Assembly: GCA_009379925.1 (NCBI GenBank)
Contig: WHSU01000013.1
Coordinates: 28,235-92,234, forward strand
Source: Dehalococcoidia bacterium
GTDB lineage: Bacteria; Chloroflexota; Dehalococcoidia; UBA2979
Direction of reading: 5' to 3'
Length of the DNA stretch: 64,000 nt
Of this stretch, positions 24,425 through 33,239 are shown in pieces (position 1 is the stretch's first letter; each line of letters begins with the position of its first letter). The notes beneath the pieces were generated by a model. That model did not search any database, had not been told where the DNA came from, and saw nothing but the letters and a program-made list of their open reading frames with translations. Position numbers and translations under genes: made by a program.

Positions 24425-25711
24425 GTGCTCGTGTACGCGTTGGTCCTGCTCGCCCTGCTGCTGCTCTCCGCCTTCTTCTCCAGCGCCGAAACCGCGTTCC
24501 TGTCGATGCAGCGGATCCAGTTGGAGCACCGCGTACGCGCAGGCGTGCCCGGGGCGGCGGCCATCGTGCGGCTGCTGGACCGGCCACATCGGCTGCTCTC
24601 GGCGGTCCGGTTGGGGAGACAGCTGACGAACGCGGGAGTAGCGGTGACCGGCGCCGTGATCGCGCTGGCGCTGCTGCCGCGGGGCTGGGGCGCCCTGGGT
24701 GCGACCGTGGTCGTGACCATGTTGCTCGTGCTGTTCGGCGAGGTCGTACCGAAGGCGATCGCGCTCGGCCACTCGTTCGCCATCGGGCGGCTGTGGGCGA
24801 TCCCGATGGCGGTGTGGACGCGGATCACCTGGCCGGTGACCTTCGCGCTGGACGGTCTGACGCGACTGCTGCTGCGGGTCTTCGGCAATCCGGAGGCGAT
24901 CTCACCGGTCACGCTGGATGTCGCGGAGTTGCGGACGGCGATCCGCCTGGGCGTGGAGAGCGGGGCGATCGAGGTGAACGCCTCGAACCGGCTGATCGGC
25001 GCGATCACTCTCCAGCAGCGCCAGGTACAGGAGATCATGACGCCGCGCACGGAGATGGTGCTGGCGGGTGTCGGGGAGCCGCTGCGCGACGTAGCCGCGC
25101 GCCTGGCGCAATACGGATTCCAGCGGATGCCGGTGTACGAGGGCTCGCCTGACGAGATCGTCGGGTACGTACACGTCGGCGACGTGAACGTCTCGCACCT
25201 CGGCGGCATCGAGCAGCGGTCGGTGCGCGACATCATGCGGCCAGCAGTGTTCGAGTCGGAGCACTCGCCGATCGCGCGTGTGCTGGCGGTGATGCAGGAG
25301 CGGGCGTCCTACCTCGTGCTGCTGGTGGACGAGTTCGGGACGACCTCCGGGCTCGTCACGCTGGAAGACATCATGGAAGAGGTAGTGGGCACGCTGCGGA
25401 GCGAGAGCATGGAGGGCGGCGCGGAGGCGGTCAGCGGGAAGCGGGCCGCGCGTGACGGCCGACGGCTGGAGGTGGAGGGGAGCCGGCTGCTGGTGGACCT
25501 CTCCCTCGAGCTGGACGTGGATGTCACACAGGTGGACGCGAACACTGTGGCCGGGCTCGTGCTCTACTACACGAGGCGGTTTCCAGAGCCGGGCGAGTCG
25601 GTGGACCACAAGGGGTGCCGCTTCACGGTGCTGGAGGCAGACGAGCGCCGCGTGCGACGGGTCGCTGTCGAGCGGCTGGGCCACGACGGAATGCGCGCGG
25701 ACACGCGCTGA
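24425..25711 (+). CDS. CNNM/HlyC-CorC family membrane protein (DUF21, two CBS, CorC/HlyC domain)
   Basis: The 428-residue protein begins with a DUF21 domain of three to four membrane helices (LLLSAFFSSAETAFLSMQRIQLEHRV, with the conserved SSAETA). A CBS pair (ITLQQRQVQEIMTPRTEMV and VRDIMRPAVFESEHSPIARVLAVMQ) follows, and then the CorC_HlyC domain near residues 345-425. Relatives act in magnesium or cobalt efflux and resistance. The gene starts with GTG and lies alone between ppa and a HAD gene. Confidence 0.87.
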   Translation: MLVYALVLLALLLLSAFFSSAETAFLSMQRIQLEHRVRAGVPGAAAIVRLLDRPHRLLSAVRLGRQLTNAGVAVTGAVIALALLPRGWGALGATVVVTMLLVLFGEVVPKAIALGHSFAIGRLWAIPMAVWTRITWPVTFALDGLTRLLLRVFGNPEAISPVTLDVAELRTAIRLGVESGAIEVNASNRLIGAITLQQRQVQEIMTPRTEMVLAGVGEPLRDVAARLAQYGFQRMPVYEGSPDEIVGYVHVGDVNVSHLGGIEQRSVRDIMRPAVFESEHSPIARVLAVMQERASYLVLLVDEFGTTSGLVTLEDIMEEVVGTLRSESMEGGAEAVSGKRAARDGRRLEVEGSRLLVDLSLELDVDVTQVDANTVAGLVLYYTRRFPEPGESVDHKGCRFTVLEADERRVRRVAVERLGHDGMRADTR

Positions 25712-25748
25712 GTCCGATGCCCGCCGCGACGCGCCATGGGGGGGCGGA

Positions 25749-26474
25749 ATGACGATCGACGCCGTGATCTTTGACTGGGGCGGGACACTCACGCCTTTCG
25801 CCAACATCGACCTGGAGGACATGTGGCGGCTGGCGGCGCGCCACCTGGCGGAGCGCCACGAGGGCGGCGACGAGGAGCAGCTGACGCGGCAGTTGATGGA
25901 TGTGGAGCGCGCGTTCTGGGACCGCACCGCCGCCGACGCCATCTCGGGTTCCCTGGGCGACCTGCTGACCGAGGCGACCGACGTGCTGGGCTGCGACGTG
26001 ACGAGCGCGGTCATCGAGGAGGCGGCGACGCAGTACCTCGATGGGTGGACGCCGCACATCACGCACGACCCTGAGGCCGTGGAGACGATCATCGCGCTGC
26101 GCGAACGGGGGCTGCGCATCGGGTTGCTGTCGAACACCCACTGGCCGCGCACGTTCCACGAGCGATTCCTGGAGCGCGACGGGCTCGCATCGCTGATCGA
26201 CCAGCGGCTGTACACGAGCGAGATGACCCACATGAAGCCGCATCCGGAGGCGTTCCGGGCGGCCCTCGAAGCGATGGGCGTCGGTGATGCCTCGCGGGCG
26301 GTGTTCGTCGGGGACCGGCCGTTCGACGACATCCATGGCGCGAAGGCGGCCGGGATGCGCGCGGTGCTGCGCCCGAACGGTGACGTGCCCGCCTACGATG
26401 TCCAGCCGGACGCGGAGATCGAGCGGCTGCCGGAGTTGCTCGCCCTCGTGGAGCACTGGGAGCGCCGGGGCTGA
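25749..26474 (+). CDS. HAD-superfamily hydrolase
   Basis: The 241-residue protein has HAD motif I as VIFDWGGTLTPF. The second residue after the nucleophile position is W-G rather than the usual D, as in some non-phosphatase or altered HADs. Motif II is GLLSNTHW, motif III MKPHPEAF and motif IV VGDRPFDDIHGAKAAGM. A helical cap of about 90 residues follows motif I. A GGGGCGGA site precedes the ATG. The substrate is unknown. Confidence 0.82.
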   Translation: MTIDAVIFDWGGTLTPFANIDLEDMWRLAARHLAERHEGGDEEQLTRQLMDVERAFWDRTAADAISGSLGDLLTEATDVLGCDVTSAVIEEAATQYLDGWTPHITHDPEAVETIIALRERGLRIGLLSNTHWPRTFHERFLERDGLASLIDQRLYTSEMTHMKPHPEAFRAALEAMGVGDASRAVFVGDRPFDDIHGAKAAGMRAVLRPNGDVPAYDVQPDAEIERLPELLALVEHWERRG

Positions 26475-26503
26475 GCGCCGCGAGCGCGCGGAGGGACCGA
26501 ACG

Positions 26504-27352
26504 ATGACGATGACCGACGCGCCCACGGGCACCGACCTGCTGGTGAGCACGGAGTGGCTGGCGTCCCAGCTGGGCCGCATCGAGGCCGGGGAGATGGTGC
26601 TAGTCGACGCGGGCGAGGCCGTGGCCTACCGGCGTGCACACATCCCAGGCGCCGTGGGGGTGCCTCACCCGTACCTCAAGGCCGCCGGGAGCCCGCTGGT
26701 GATGCCGGCCGAGGAGTTCGAGGCGCTGGCGCGGTCCTGGGGCGTGTCGGACGACACGCCGGTGGTGATCTGCGACGACAACGCGTCGCTCCACGCCGCG
26801 CGCGTGTGGTGGGTGTTCCGGCGCTACGGCCACCGCAACGTGCGCGTGGTGGACGGGGGCTTCAACGCGTGGCTGGACGAAGGCCGCGCGCTCACCTCGC
26901 AGGCGCCGCGGCCGGCGCCCGGCTCGTTTGCGGCGCGCGACGCGGCCTCGTGCGTGGTGCTGGCCGACGACCTGAAGCGCGAGGTGGAGTCGGGCTCGGC
27001 CGGAGCGATCTGGGACACGCGCTCACCCGAGGAGTGGACGGAGCGGACGAGTTCGCGCCGGAACAAGCGCGCCGGGCACGTGCCGGGCGCTCAGCACCTG
27101 GAGTGGCGCGAGTTGATGCAGGGCCCGCCCGCACGCCGCTTCCGCCCGCTGGAGGAGGTCCGCTCGATGCTGGAGGCGCGAGGGATCGACCCGGCGGCGC
27201 AGACGGTGACGTACTGCCAGGGCGGCATCCGCGCGGCCTTCGCAGCGTTCGTGCTCGCGCTCCTGGGCAACGACTCGGCGCGTGTCTACGACGGCTCGAT
27301 GGCGGAGTGGGCGAACCGCGAGGACACCCCGCTGGCGCCGGCCGAGGTCTGA
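26504..27352 (+). CDS. Two-domain rhodanese-type sulfurtransferase
   Basis: The 282-residue protein has two rhodanese domains. The first (EMVLVDAGEAVAYRRAHIPGAVGVP, VVICDDNASLHAARVWWVFRRYGH) has Asp where the active cysteine would be. The second (GAIWDTRSPEEWTE, VTYCQGGIRAAFAAF) has the catalytic cysteine in TYCQGGIRA. This is the thiosulfate/mercaptopyruvate sulfurtransferase arrangement. It moves sulfane sulfur to cyanide or thiol acceptors. Confidence 0.88.
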   Translation: MTMTDAPTGTDLLVSTEWLASQLGRIEAGEMVLVDAGEAVAYRRAHIPGAVGVPHPYLKAAGSPLVMPAEEFEALARSWGVSDDTPVVICDDNASLHAARVWWVFRRYGHRNVRVVDGGFNAWLDEGRALTSQAPRPAPGSFAARDAASCVVLADDLKREVESGSAGAIWDTRSPEEWTERTSSRRNKRAGHVPGAQHLEWRELMQGPPARRFRPLEEVRSMLEARGIDPAAQTVTYCQGGIRAAFAAFVLALLGNDSARVYDGSMAEWANREDTPLAPAEV

Positions 27353-27444
27353 TCGCCGGGGAGACCCCTCTAGCCTGTCGAAAATCTGACGATGGTAGCG
27401 GTAGCGCTCACCTTCGAGCGCGCGGTGCACAGGGAGGTGCGCCA

Positions 27445-28710
27445 GTGCCGCCATGGCCAGCCATCGTAATCGGGGCCGCGACCCTGCTCGTCGGGCTGGG
27501 TACGTGGGACCTCGTGCAGACACGCCACTCGATCCGACGGGTCTACCCGCTGGTGGGGCGGCTGCGCTATCTCGTCGAGAAAATCGGGCCTGAGCTTCGC
27601 CAGTACATCGTGACCAACGACCTGGAAGAGCGTCCGTTCAATCGGGCCCAGCGATCGTCGGTCTACCAGACGGCCAAAGGTGTCAACAGCGCCGTAGGCT
27701 TCGGTACGCAGCACGACGTGGGGCGGCCGGGGTCGTTCCACCTCCTCCCCTCGGCCTTCCCCACGCTCACGGAGGAGGCGCCGACGCCGGGCGACGCCCA
27801 CGTGATGGGCCGGCGCCGGCCCCGCCCTTCGAGATACGGTCGCGCATCAACATCGCACCGATGTCGTTCGGGGCGCTGTCAGGGAACGCCGTGCGGGCGC
27901 TCTCGGGCGGCGCGGCGGACGCGGGATGCGCCATCAACAGCGGCGAGGGCGGGCTGTCGCCACACCACCTGTCGGGCGGAGGCGACGTGATCTTTCAGGT
28001 CGGACCGGCCAAGTACGGTGTGCGGACGCCCCTCGGTGCGACGGACTGGGGGCGGCTGCGCGTGCTCGCCTCTGCACCCCAGGTGCGCGCCATCGAGATC
28101 AAACTGGGCCAGGGGGCGAAGCCCGGCAAGGGTGGGATCCTGCCCGGAGTGAAGGTGACGCCCGAGATCGCGGCGATCCGCGGGATCGAGGCCGGGGAGC
28201 CCTCGCACTCACCGAACCGCTGGAGCGAGTTCCGGACCATGCCGGAGCTGATCGACTTCATCGAGCGGGTGAAGGACGCCGTACCGATCCCGGTGGGCGT
28301 GAAGGTGGTGGTGGGCGACCCGCGCTTCCTCGACGAACTCGCCCGCGAGCGGGCAGCCACGGGACGCGGGCCAGACTATGTCTCCGTGGACGGTGCGGAG
28401 GGTGGGACGGGCGCCGCTCCGCTGTCGCTGACCGACCACATGGGCGTGCCGCTGCACGACGCGGTGGTGGCGGTGGACGACGCGTACCGCAGGCACGGCG
28501 TGCGCGAGGACCTGACGGTGATCGCAGCGGGACGGGCGATCCCCGGCGCTGAGGCGGCTTACGCGATGGCGCTGGGGGCGGACCTGGTGAACATCGGGCG
28601 GCGGATGCGCGTGAACGAGTTGTACCCGTACCCACCGCTCGCCCGGCAGGCGGCCACGCCAGACGTGCTGGAGGGCATCGCCCTCGCCTCACAGCCCGCG
28701 CCCCGCCGCC
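27445..28710 (+). pseudogene. FMN-binding glutamate-synthase-like protein, frameshifted and 3'-truncated
   Basis: The GTG start at 27445 follows AGGGAGG and opens a membrane-anchored N-terminus ending SVYQTAKGVNSAVGFGTQHD and HLLPSAFPTLTEE. After GDAHV (about 27804) one base is missing; the downstream frame resumes at PFEIRSRINIAPMSFGALSG and runs through AIEIKLGQGAKPGKGG, GAEGGTGAAPLSL and ALGADLVNIG. Intact relatives then continue for about 100 residues including a cysteine cluster (CHT..CPTGVAT). That part is absent and the frame reads into the convergent MFS gene. Both defects suggest decay, though the frameshift alone could be a sequencing error. Confidence 0.75.
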
Positions 28711-30008
28711 TACCCTCCGCCCGCGACCATCGATGCTTCGACGGCGGCGCTCATGGCGCGACGGCGGCGGTTGGCGCCGCGAGCGACGATGCTCATGGCG
28801 ACCAGTTCGGCCAGGGCGACGCCCGCCAGCGCGTAGAAGACGGCCGGCGTGCCCCACGCCTCCGCAATCGCGCCGGCGAAGCCGGCCGCGAACGAGCCGA
28901 GGCCGAACGTGAGGAAGAAGTTGATGCCGAAGGCGCGGCCGACGGCATTCGCGGGTGAGTAGTCCGTGATCAGACCGTTGAAGATCGGCTGCTGCGCCCA
29001 GTTCGACATCACGAAGACCGCGCTCGCCAGCAGCAGCAGGACGCCCGTCGTTGCGCCCATCAACACTAGGAAGGGCGCGGCGACGACGAGGAACGGGAGG
29101 GGCGCCCATTCCACCGGAATGCGGTCGGACAGCGTCCCTCCGGCGCTCTGACCGAACACGGCCGCCAGCAGCACGACGGCCGCAGCGCCGCCCGCGACCG
29201 CCTCGGCGTCCCACCCGAAGAGCGACAGGCCGAGGTGCTCCTCGAGGTGGAGCGTGAGGAACGTGAGCGAGCCTCGGTAGATGAATCCCTGGCCGATGGC
29301 GGCGACGAAGATCAGCACGAGCGGCCACATCATCCAGCGACGTTCCGCAGGAGGCGCGGTGCGTGGCGCCTTGCGCGTGGTGGCCTTGAATGCGCGGGCG
29401 CGGGCGGCCACCGCCTCCGCGGCCTCGGAGCGGCTGGGGGCGATGCGCATGATCAGCACGCCGGTGGCCGCCGCGGCGATGGCGAACACGACGTAGGCGA
29501 TGCGCCAGTCGAAGGCGAAGGCGATCACGGTCGCGGCCGCCGGGGCGATCGAGACGCCGGCGTTGCCCGCGATGCCGTGCGCGGCCAGCGCCACGCCTCG
29601 ACGCTCCGCCACGGTGGCGACCATCGCCGTGCCGGCGGGGTGGTAGAGGCCAATGCCACAGCCGAGCAGCGCGAGCGCGACTGAGAGCAGAAGGAGGTTG
29701 GGCGAGACGGCGACGAACAGTGCGAAGACGGCCGCGGACCACATCGCGGTGACCATGACCGCGCGCGGTCCCCAGCGGTCGACGAGCCAGCCGGAGGGCA
29801 GCGCGAAGACACCGAATGTGAGCGTGCCGGCGGTGGCGACAGCGCCCAGGGCCGCCTCGCGGACGCCGAACTCGAATCCGATGCGGATGAGCAGCGCGGC
29901 GAACGTCAACTCGAGGGTGTGGGTCATCGCGTGGGCGAGCGACGCGGAGACGATGACCCGCCGCTCCATGCCCGCGACAGGTCCCGTCACGGCCGCCTCG
30001 ACTGCCAC
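28710..30008 (-). CDS. MFS transporter
   Basis: The 432-residue protein has about twelve membrane segments. The MFS signature after TM2 reads GWLVDRWGPRAVMV, and the second-half counterpart is GGTLSDRIPVEW. A central charged loop (SRSEAAEAVAARARAFKATTRKAPRTAPP) links the halves. The substrate is unknown. Its 3' end abuts the truncated glutamate-synthase-like gene. Confidence 0.83.
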   Translation of the reverse strand: MAVEAAVTGPVAGMERRVIVSASLAHAMTHTLELTFAALLIRIGFEFGVREAALGAVATAGTLTFGVFALPSGWLVDRWGPRAVMVTAMWSAAVFALFVAVSPNLLLLSVALALLGCGIGLYHPAGTAMVATVAERRGVALAAHGIAGNAGVSIAPAAATVIAFAFDWRIAYVVFAIAAAATGVLIMRIAPSRSEAAEAVAARARAFKATTRKAPRTAPPAERRWMMWPLVLIFVAAIGQGFIYRGSLTFLTLHLEEHLGLSLFGWDAEAVAGGAAAVVLLAAVFGQSAGGTLSDRIPVEWAPLPFLVVAAPFLVLMGATTGVLLLLASAVFVMSNWAQQPIFNGLITDYSPANAVGRAFGINFFLTFGLGSFAAGFAGAIAEAWGTPAVFYALAGVALAELVAMSIVARGANRRRRAMSAAVEASMVAGGG

Positions 30009-30105
30009 GCCTACGCCCCCGTCACGCGCCCGTCATGTGCCGGTCTGTCGAGGCATCGTAACGCACGTGTTCCGCAGCGTCCGTCTGGCCTCACCGGCGC
30101 TGGGA

Positions 30106-30546
30106 TCAGGTGCGCGTGGAGCGCAGGTAGCGCACAACCAGCGTCACGACGAGCGCGACGGTGGCGAGGTTGGCCGCGGAGCGCAGCCACCGCACGCCCT
30201 CGAATTGGGACAGCGAGACCGCTGCGGTCACGAACGTGGCGGCGACGAGCGTGGTGACCAGCGGGTAGCGCTCGATGACGCCGGAGATCGCGCCCCAGGC
30301 GGATCCTCGCTCCGCGCGCGCCTCGATGAAGGCGCGGGCCACGAGTGCGAACCCGAGCGGGACCAGCGCCAGCAGCGCTGCGAGGTGTGCGAGCACGAAG
30401 GGGACGCGCCACGCCTCGGCGCCGCCGGCGAGCATGCCGGCCGTCGCGCCGAGCGCCGCGACGGCGGCCAGTCCGCAGGCGCGGAACCAGCGGTCGGCGA
30501 TCTGAACGGGGCGGGCAAGGGTGCGCGGCCGGGCGAGGGTAGCCAT
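30106..30546 (-). CDS. Integral membrane protein of unknown function
   Basis: The 146-residue protein has four predicted membrane helices: FRACGLAAVAALGATAGMLAG, VLAHLAALLALVPLGFALVA, YPLVTTLVAATFVTAAVSL and LATVALVVTLVVRYL. A basic N-terminus (RPRTLARP) fits the inside-positive rule. No family motif is visible. Confidence 0.65.
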   Translation of the reverse strand: MATLARPRTLARPVQIADRWFRACGLAAVAALGATAGMLAGGAEAWRVPFVLAHLAALLALVPLGFALVARAFIEARAERGSAWGAISGVIERYPLVTTLVAATFVTAAVSLSQFEGVRWLRSAANLATVALVVTLVVRYLRSTRT

Positions 30547-30661
30547 GGGCGCAGTGTAGGGCGGGTGGTCGATCCTGGCAGCAACGCGTGCCGCGCATTT
30601 CCCCCGATTCGCGTGACGCTCTCCCGCGGCCCTCGCGACTCCCGGGAGCCCTCTCCCCCGG

Positions 30662-30688
30662 CCCCTCCCCCGATTCCCGGGGGAGGGG
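30662..30688. repeat. C/G-rich palindrome downstream of ogt
   Basis: A perfect 11-bp stem (30662-30672 with 30678-30688) with a 5-nt loop lies in a C-rich stretch. No T tract follows on either strand. The composition resembles the hairpin at 2943-2965, so it may belong to a dispersed intergenic repeat. Confidence 0.45.
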
Positions 30689-30718
30689 AGCAGGAGGAAG
30701 GAAGAGGGAAGTCGAGCC

Positions 30719-31246
30719 TCAGCGGGCGGCGCCGGAGAGTAGCGACGCGCTCGATGTCTCGTGGTTGAGCAGCCAGCGCTTGCGGTCCAGGCCGCCGCCG
30801 TAGCCGGTGAGGGCGCCACTGGCGCCGATCACGCGGTGGCATGGGACAACGATGGAGATCGGGTTCTGACCGTTGGCGGCGCCCACCGCACGCGACGCCG
30901 AGGGGCGCCCGACCGCCCTGGCGATGGCGCCGTACGAGGTGGTAGCACCCGGCGGGATCTCGCGGAGGGCAAGCCAGACGCGCAGCTGGAACTCGCTGCC
31001 GCGCGGGGCGAGCGGGAGGTCGAAACGGTCTCGGGCACCGGCGAAGTACTCGCGGAGCTGGCGCGTCGCCTCGGAAGCGGGCTCCGGGTCGTGGACGGCC
31101 GGGTCGCCGGCCTCACGTTCGAGGCGAGCGATGCACCAGTCGAGGCCGCGCCCGTCGTCGAGGAAGTCGATGCGGTGGATGCCTTCGGCGGACCCGCCGA
31201 CGAAGAGGTCGCCAATGGGCGTTCGCAGGACGTCGTAGTGGGCCAT
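30719..31246 (-). CDS. ogt: Methylated-DNA--protein-cysteine methyltransferase
   Basis: The 175-residue suicide DNA-repair protein has [72 protein letters not shown] holds the alkyl-accepting cysteine and the preceding residues form the helix-turn-helix. It removes alkyl groups from O6-alkylguanine. The ATG at 31246 follows a GGAG site. The N-terminal domain is short, as in Ogt rather than Ada. Confidence 0.92.
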   Translation of the reverse strand: MAHYDVLRTPIGDLFVGGSAEGIHRIDFLDDGRGLDWCIARLEREAGDPAVHDPEPASEATRQLREYFAGARDRFDLPLAPRGSEFQLRVWLALREIPPGATTSYGAIARAVGRPSASRAVGAANGQNPISIVVPCHRVIGASGALTGYGGGLDRKRWLLNHETSSASLLSGAAR

Positions 31247-31378
31247 CGTCACTCCGGTGTCGGGGAGCGAGCATCGGGGAGACGCCCACGGAACGCCCTC
31301 GCGGCGTCGCGACACATCGATGGTACCGCGCTTCGTCTTGCTCGGTGCGGCCGTTTGACAGGGTCGTGGGAGCGGCGG

Positions 31379-32395
31379 ATGCTGCCGCCCATGGCGGACG
31401 AGGGGTTCCTGGTCGTCCACGCGGACGCCGTCGACGAGGCGGCGTTCATGATCGAGCGCCAGATCATCGAGGCTGCCGGCGGCGTGCTCCGGCTGTCGCG
31501 CTCGGCGACCGAGGACGAGCGCATCACGGCGCTGCGCGAGGCGGACGCGGTGCTGGTGAGCGCGGCGCAGATGACGCCACGCGTCTGCCAGGGCCTGGAC
31601 CGCTGCAAGCTGATCGTGCGGTACGGGGTGGGGCTGGACTCGCTGGACATCCCGGCGGCGACCGATTGCGGCATCGTGATCGCGCACTTCCCGGACTTCT
31701 GCCAGCCCGAGGTGGCGAACCACGCCCTGATGTTGCTCCTGGCGAGCGCCAAGAAGCTCGTGCCCCTGGACCGCGCAGTCCGTTCCGGACAGTGGCGGCC
31801 CGGGCCACTGGGGCCAATGCAGCACATCACCGGACAGACGTTGGGGCTCGTCGCCTACGGCAACATCGCGCGCTTCTTCGCGAAGCGCGCTCGATCGCTC
31901 GACCTCGAGATCCTGGCGTACGACCCGTACGTGCCGGACGAGGTGTTCGCCGCCGACGGCGTTGAGCGCGCGTCGAGCCTCGATGCACTGCTCGAGCGAA
32001 GCGATTATGTCTCGGTACATACGCCCCTGACGCCGGAAACGCACCACCTGATGGGCGCGGCGCAGTTCCGCGCGATGAAGCCGACGGCCTATCTCATCAA
32101 CACGTCGCGCGGACCGGTGGTGGACGAAGCGGCGCTGGTGGATGCGCTGCGGGCGGGCGAGATCGCCGGTACGGGCCTCGATGTGTTCGAGCAGGAGCCG
32201 CTACCCGGCTCCTCGCCGCTCGCCGAGATGGAGAACGTGGTGCTCATGCCACACTCGGCGAGCTACTCCGACCGCGCGTTCGACACGATGAAGCGCCGGG
32301 TCGGGGAGACCGTCGTCGATGTGCTGGTGAACGGCCGGTGGCCGGAGTTCGTGCCGAACCGGGCGACGGTGCGGCCTCGGGTGGCGCTCTCGTAG
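31379..32395 (+). CDS. D-isomer 2-hydroxyacid dehydrogenase (CtBP/phosphoglycerate-dehydrogenase-like)
   Basis: The 338-residue NAD-dependent dehydrogenase has a substrate domain with [21 protein letters not shown]. The nucleotide-binding region [31 protein letters not shown] carries the dinucleotide motif as GLVAYGNIA. The catalytic Arg is in [18 protein letters not shown], the Glu in GLDVFEQEP, and the His in LMPHSAS. The C-terminal-binding-protein subgroup is likely. It lies upstream of an aldolase and an Ldh-family gene, a plausible sugar-acid or hydroxyacid pathway. Confidence 0.88.
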   Translation: MLPPMADEGFLVVHADAVDEAAFMIERQIIEAAGGVLRLSRSATEDERITALREADAVLVSAAQMTPRVCQGLDRCKLIVRYGVGLDSLDIPAATDCGIVIAHFPDFCQPEVANHALMLLLASAKKLVPLDRAVRSGQWRPGPLGPMQHITGQTLGLVAYGNIARFFAKRARSLDLEILAYDPYVPDEVFAADGVERASSLDALLERSDYVSVHTPLTPETHHLMGAAQFRAMKPTAYLINTSRGPVVDEAALVDALRAGEIAGTGLDVFEQEPLPGSSPLAEMENVVLMPHSASYSDRAFDTMKRRVGETVVDVLVNGRWPEFVPNRATVRPRVALS

Positions 32396-32443
32396 CGATT
32401 CAGGCTCCAGGACGAATGTGACCCCCAGGGGGAAGGGACCTCG

Positions 32444-33235
32444 ATGCGACCGAATCATGTGCTGCGGAACTGGCGGAACGGCGGTCAGACCGTCGGCGCC
32501 TGGCTCTCGATCAATTCCAGCTTCACGGCGGAGGCGATGGCGCATTCCGGTTTCGACTGGCTGTGCATCGACATGCAGCACGGCGTGATCGACTACTCGG
32601 ACGCGATGCCGATGCTGCAGGCGATCTCGACGACGGATACAGTGCCGTTCGTGCGGGTGCCGTGGAACGACCCGGCGATCATCATGCGCGTCCTCGATGC
32701 GGGGGCGTACGGCGTCGTCGTCCCGCTGGTGAACAACCGCGAGGAGGCCGAGCGCGCGGTGTGGGCCGTGCGCTATCCACCGGCCGGTGGCCGCTCATCG
32801 GGGCCGGCACGCGCCGCGATGTACGGTGGCTCGGACTACCAGACGCACGCGAACGACGAGATGGCGTGCATCGTCATGATCGAGACCGCCGAGGCGATCG
32901 AGAAGCTCGATGAGATCCTCGCGGTGCCCGGGGTGGATGCCGCGTACATCGGACCGTCCGACCTCGCCTACGCGATCGGGCTGCCGCCGACCGGCGACAA
33001 CAACGAACCAAAGCACGTGGAGACGGTGGACCGCATCTTCGAGGCGTGCAAGCGGCACGGCGTAGCGCCGGGCATCCACACCGGGAGCGTGGAGTACACC
33101 TCGCGCTACCTCAAGCAGGGCTTCCAGATGGTGACCCTGAGCGCCGATGTCGGGTTTATGCGCCGGCAGGTGAACAGCGACCTGGCGGCTGCGCGAGGCT
33201 CGGCGAACGTCGCGCCGGCGCCCGTGGAGGCGTAG
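32444..33235 (+). CDS. HpcH/HpaI-family class II aldolase
   Basis: The 263-residue enzyme has GAWLSINSSFTAEAMAHSGFDWLCIDMQHGVIDYSDAM (substrate base and metal region), PFVRVPWNDPAIIMRVLDAGAYGVVVPLVNNREEAERAV, and MIETAEAIEKLDEILAVPGVDAAYIGPSDLA with the metal-binding Glu and Asp. Family members cleave 2-keto-3-deoxy acids such as dehydrodeoxyglucarate to pyruvate plus an aldehyde. The gene sits 4 bp before the Ldh-family dehydrogenase, an operon that may feed pyruvate-yielding sugar-acid breakdown. Confidence 0.9.
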   Translation: MRPNHVLRNWRNGGQTVGAWLSINSSFTAEAMAHSGFDWLCIDMQHGVIDYSDAMPMLQAISTTDTVPFVRVPWNDPAIIMRVLDAGAYGVVVPLVNNREEAERAVWAVRYPPAGGRSSGPARAAMYGGSDYQTHANDEMACIVMIETAEAIEKLDEILAVPGVDAAYIGPSDLAYAIGLPPTGDNNEPKHVETVDRIFEACKRHGVAPGIHTGSVEYTSRYLKQGFQMVTLSADVGFMRRQVNSDLAAARGSANVAPAPVEA

Positions 33236-33239
33236 CCCG

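Noticed and set aside
28711..28958. Plus-strand coding continuation of the glutamate-synthase-like gene
   Set aside because: This part is antisense to the MFS transporter and its composition is unlike protein; it is read-through of a truncated gene.
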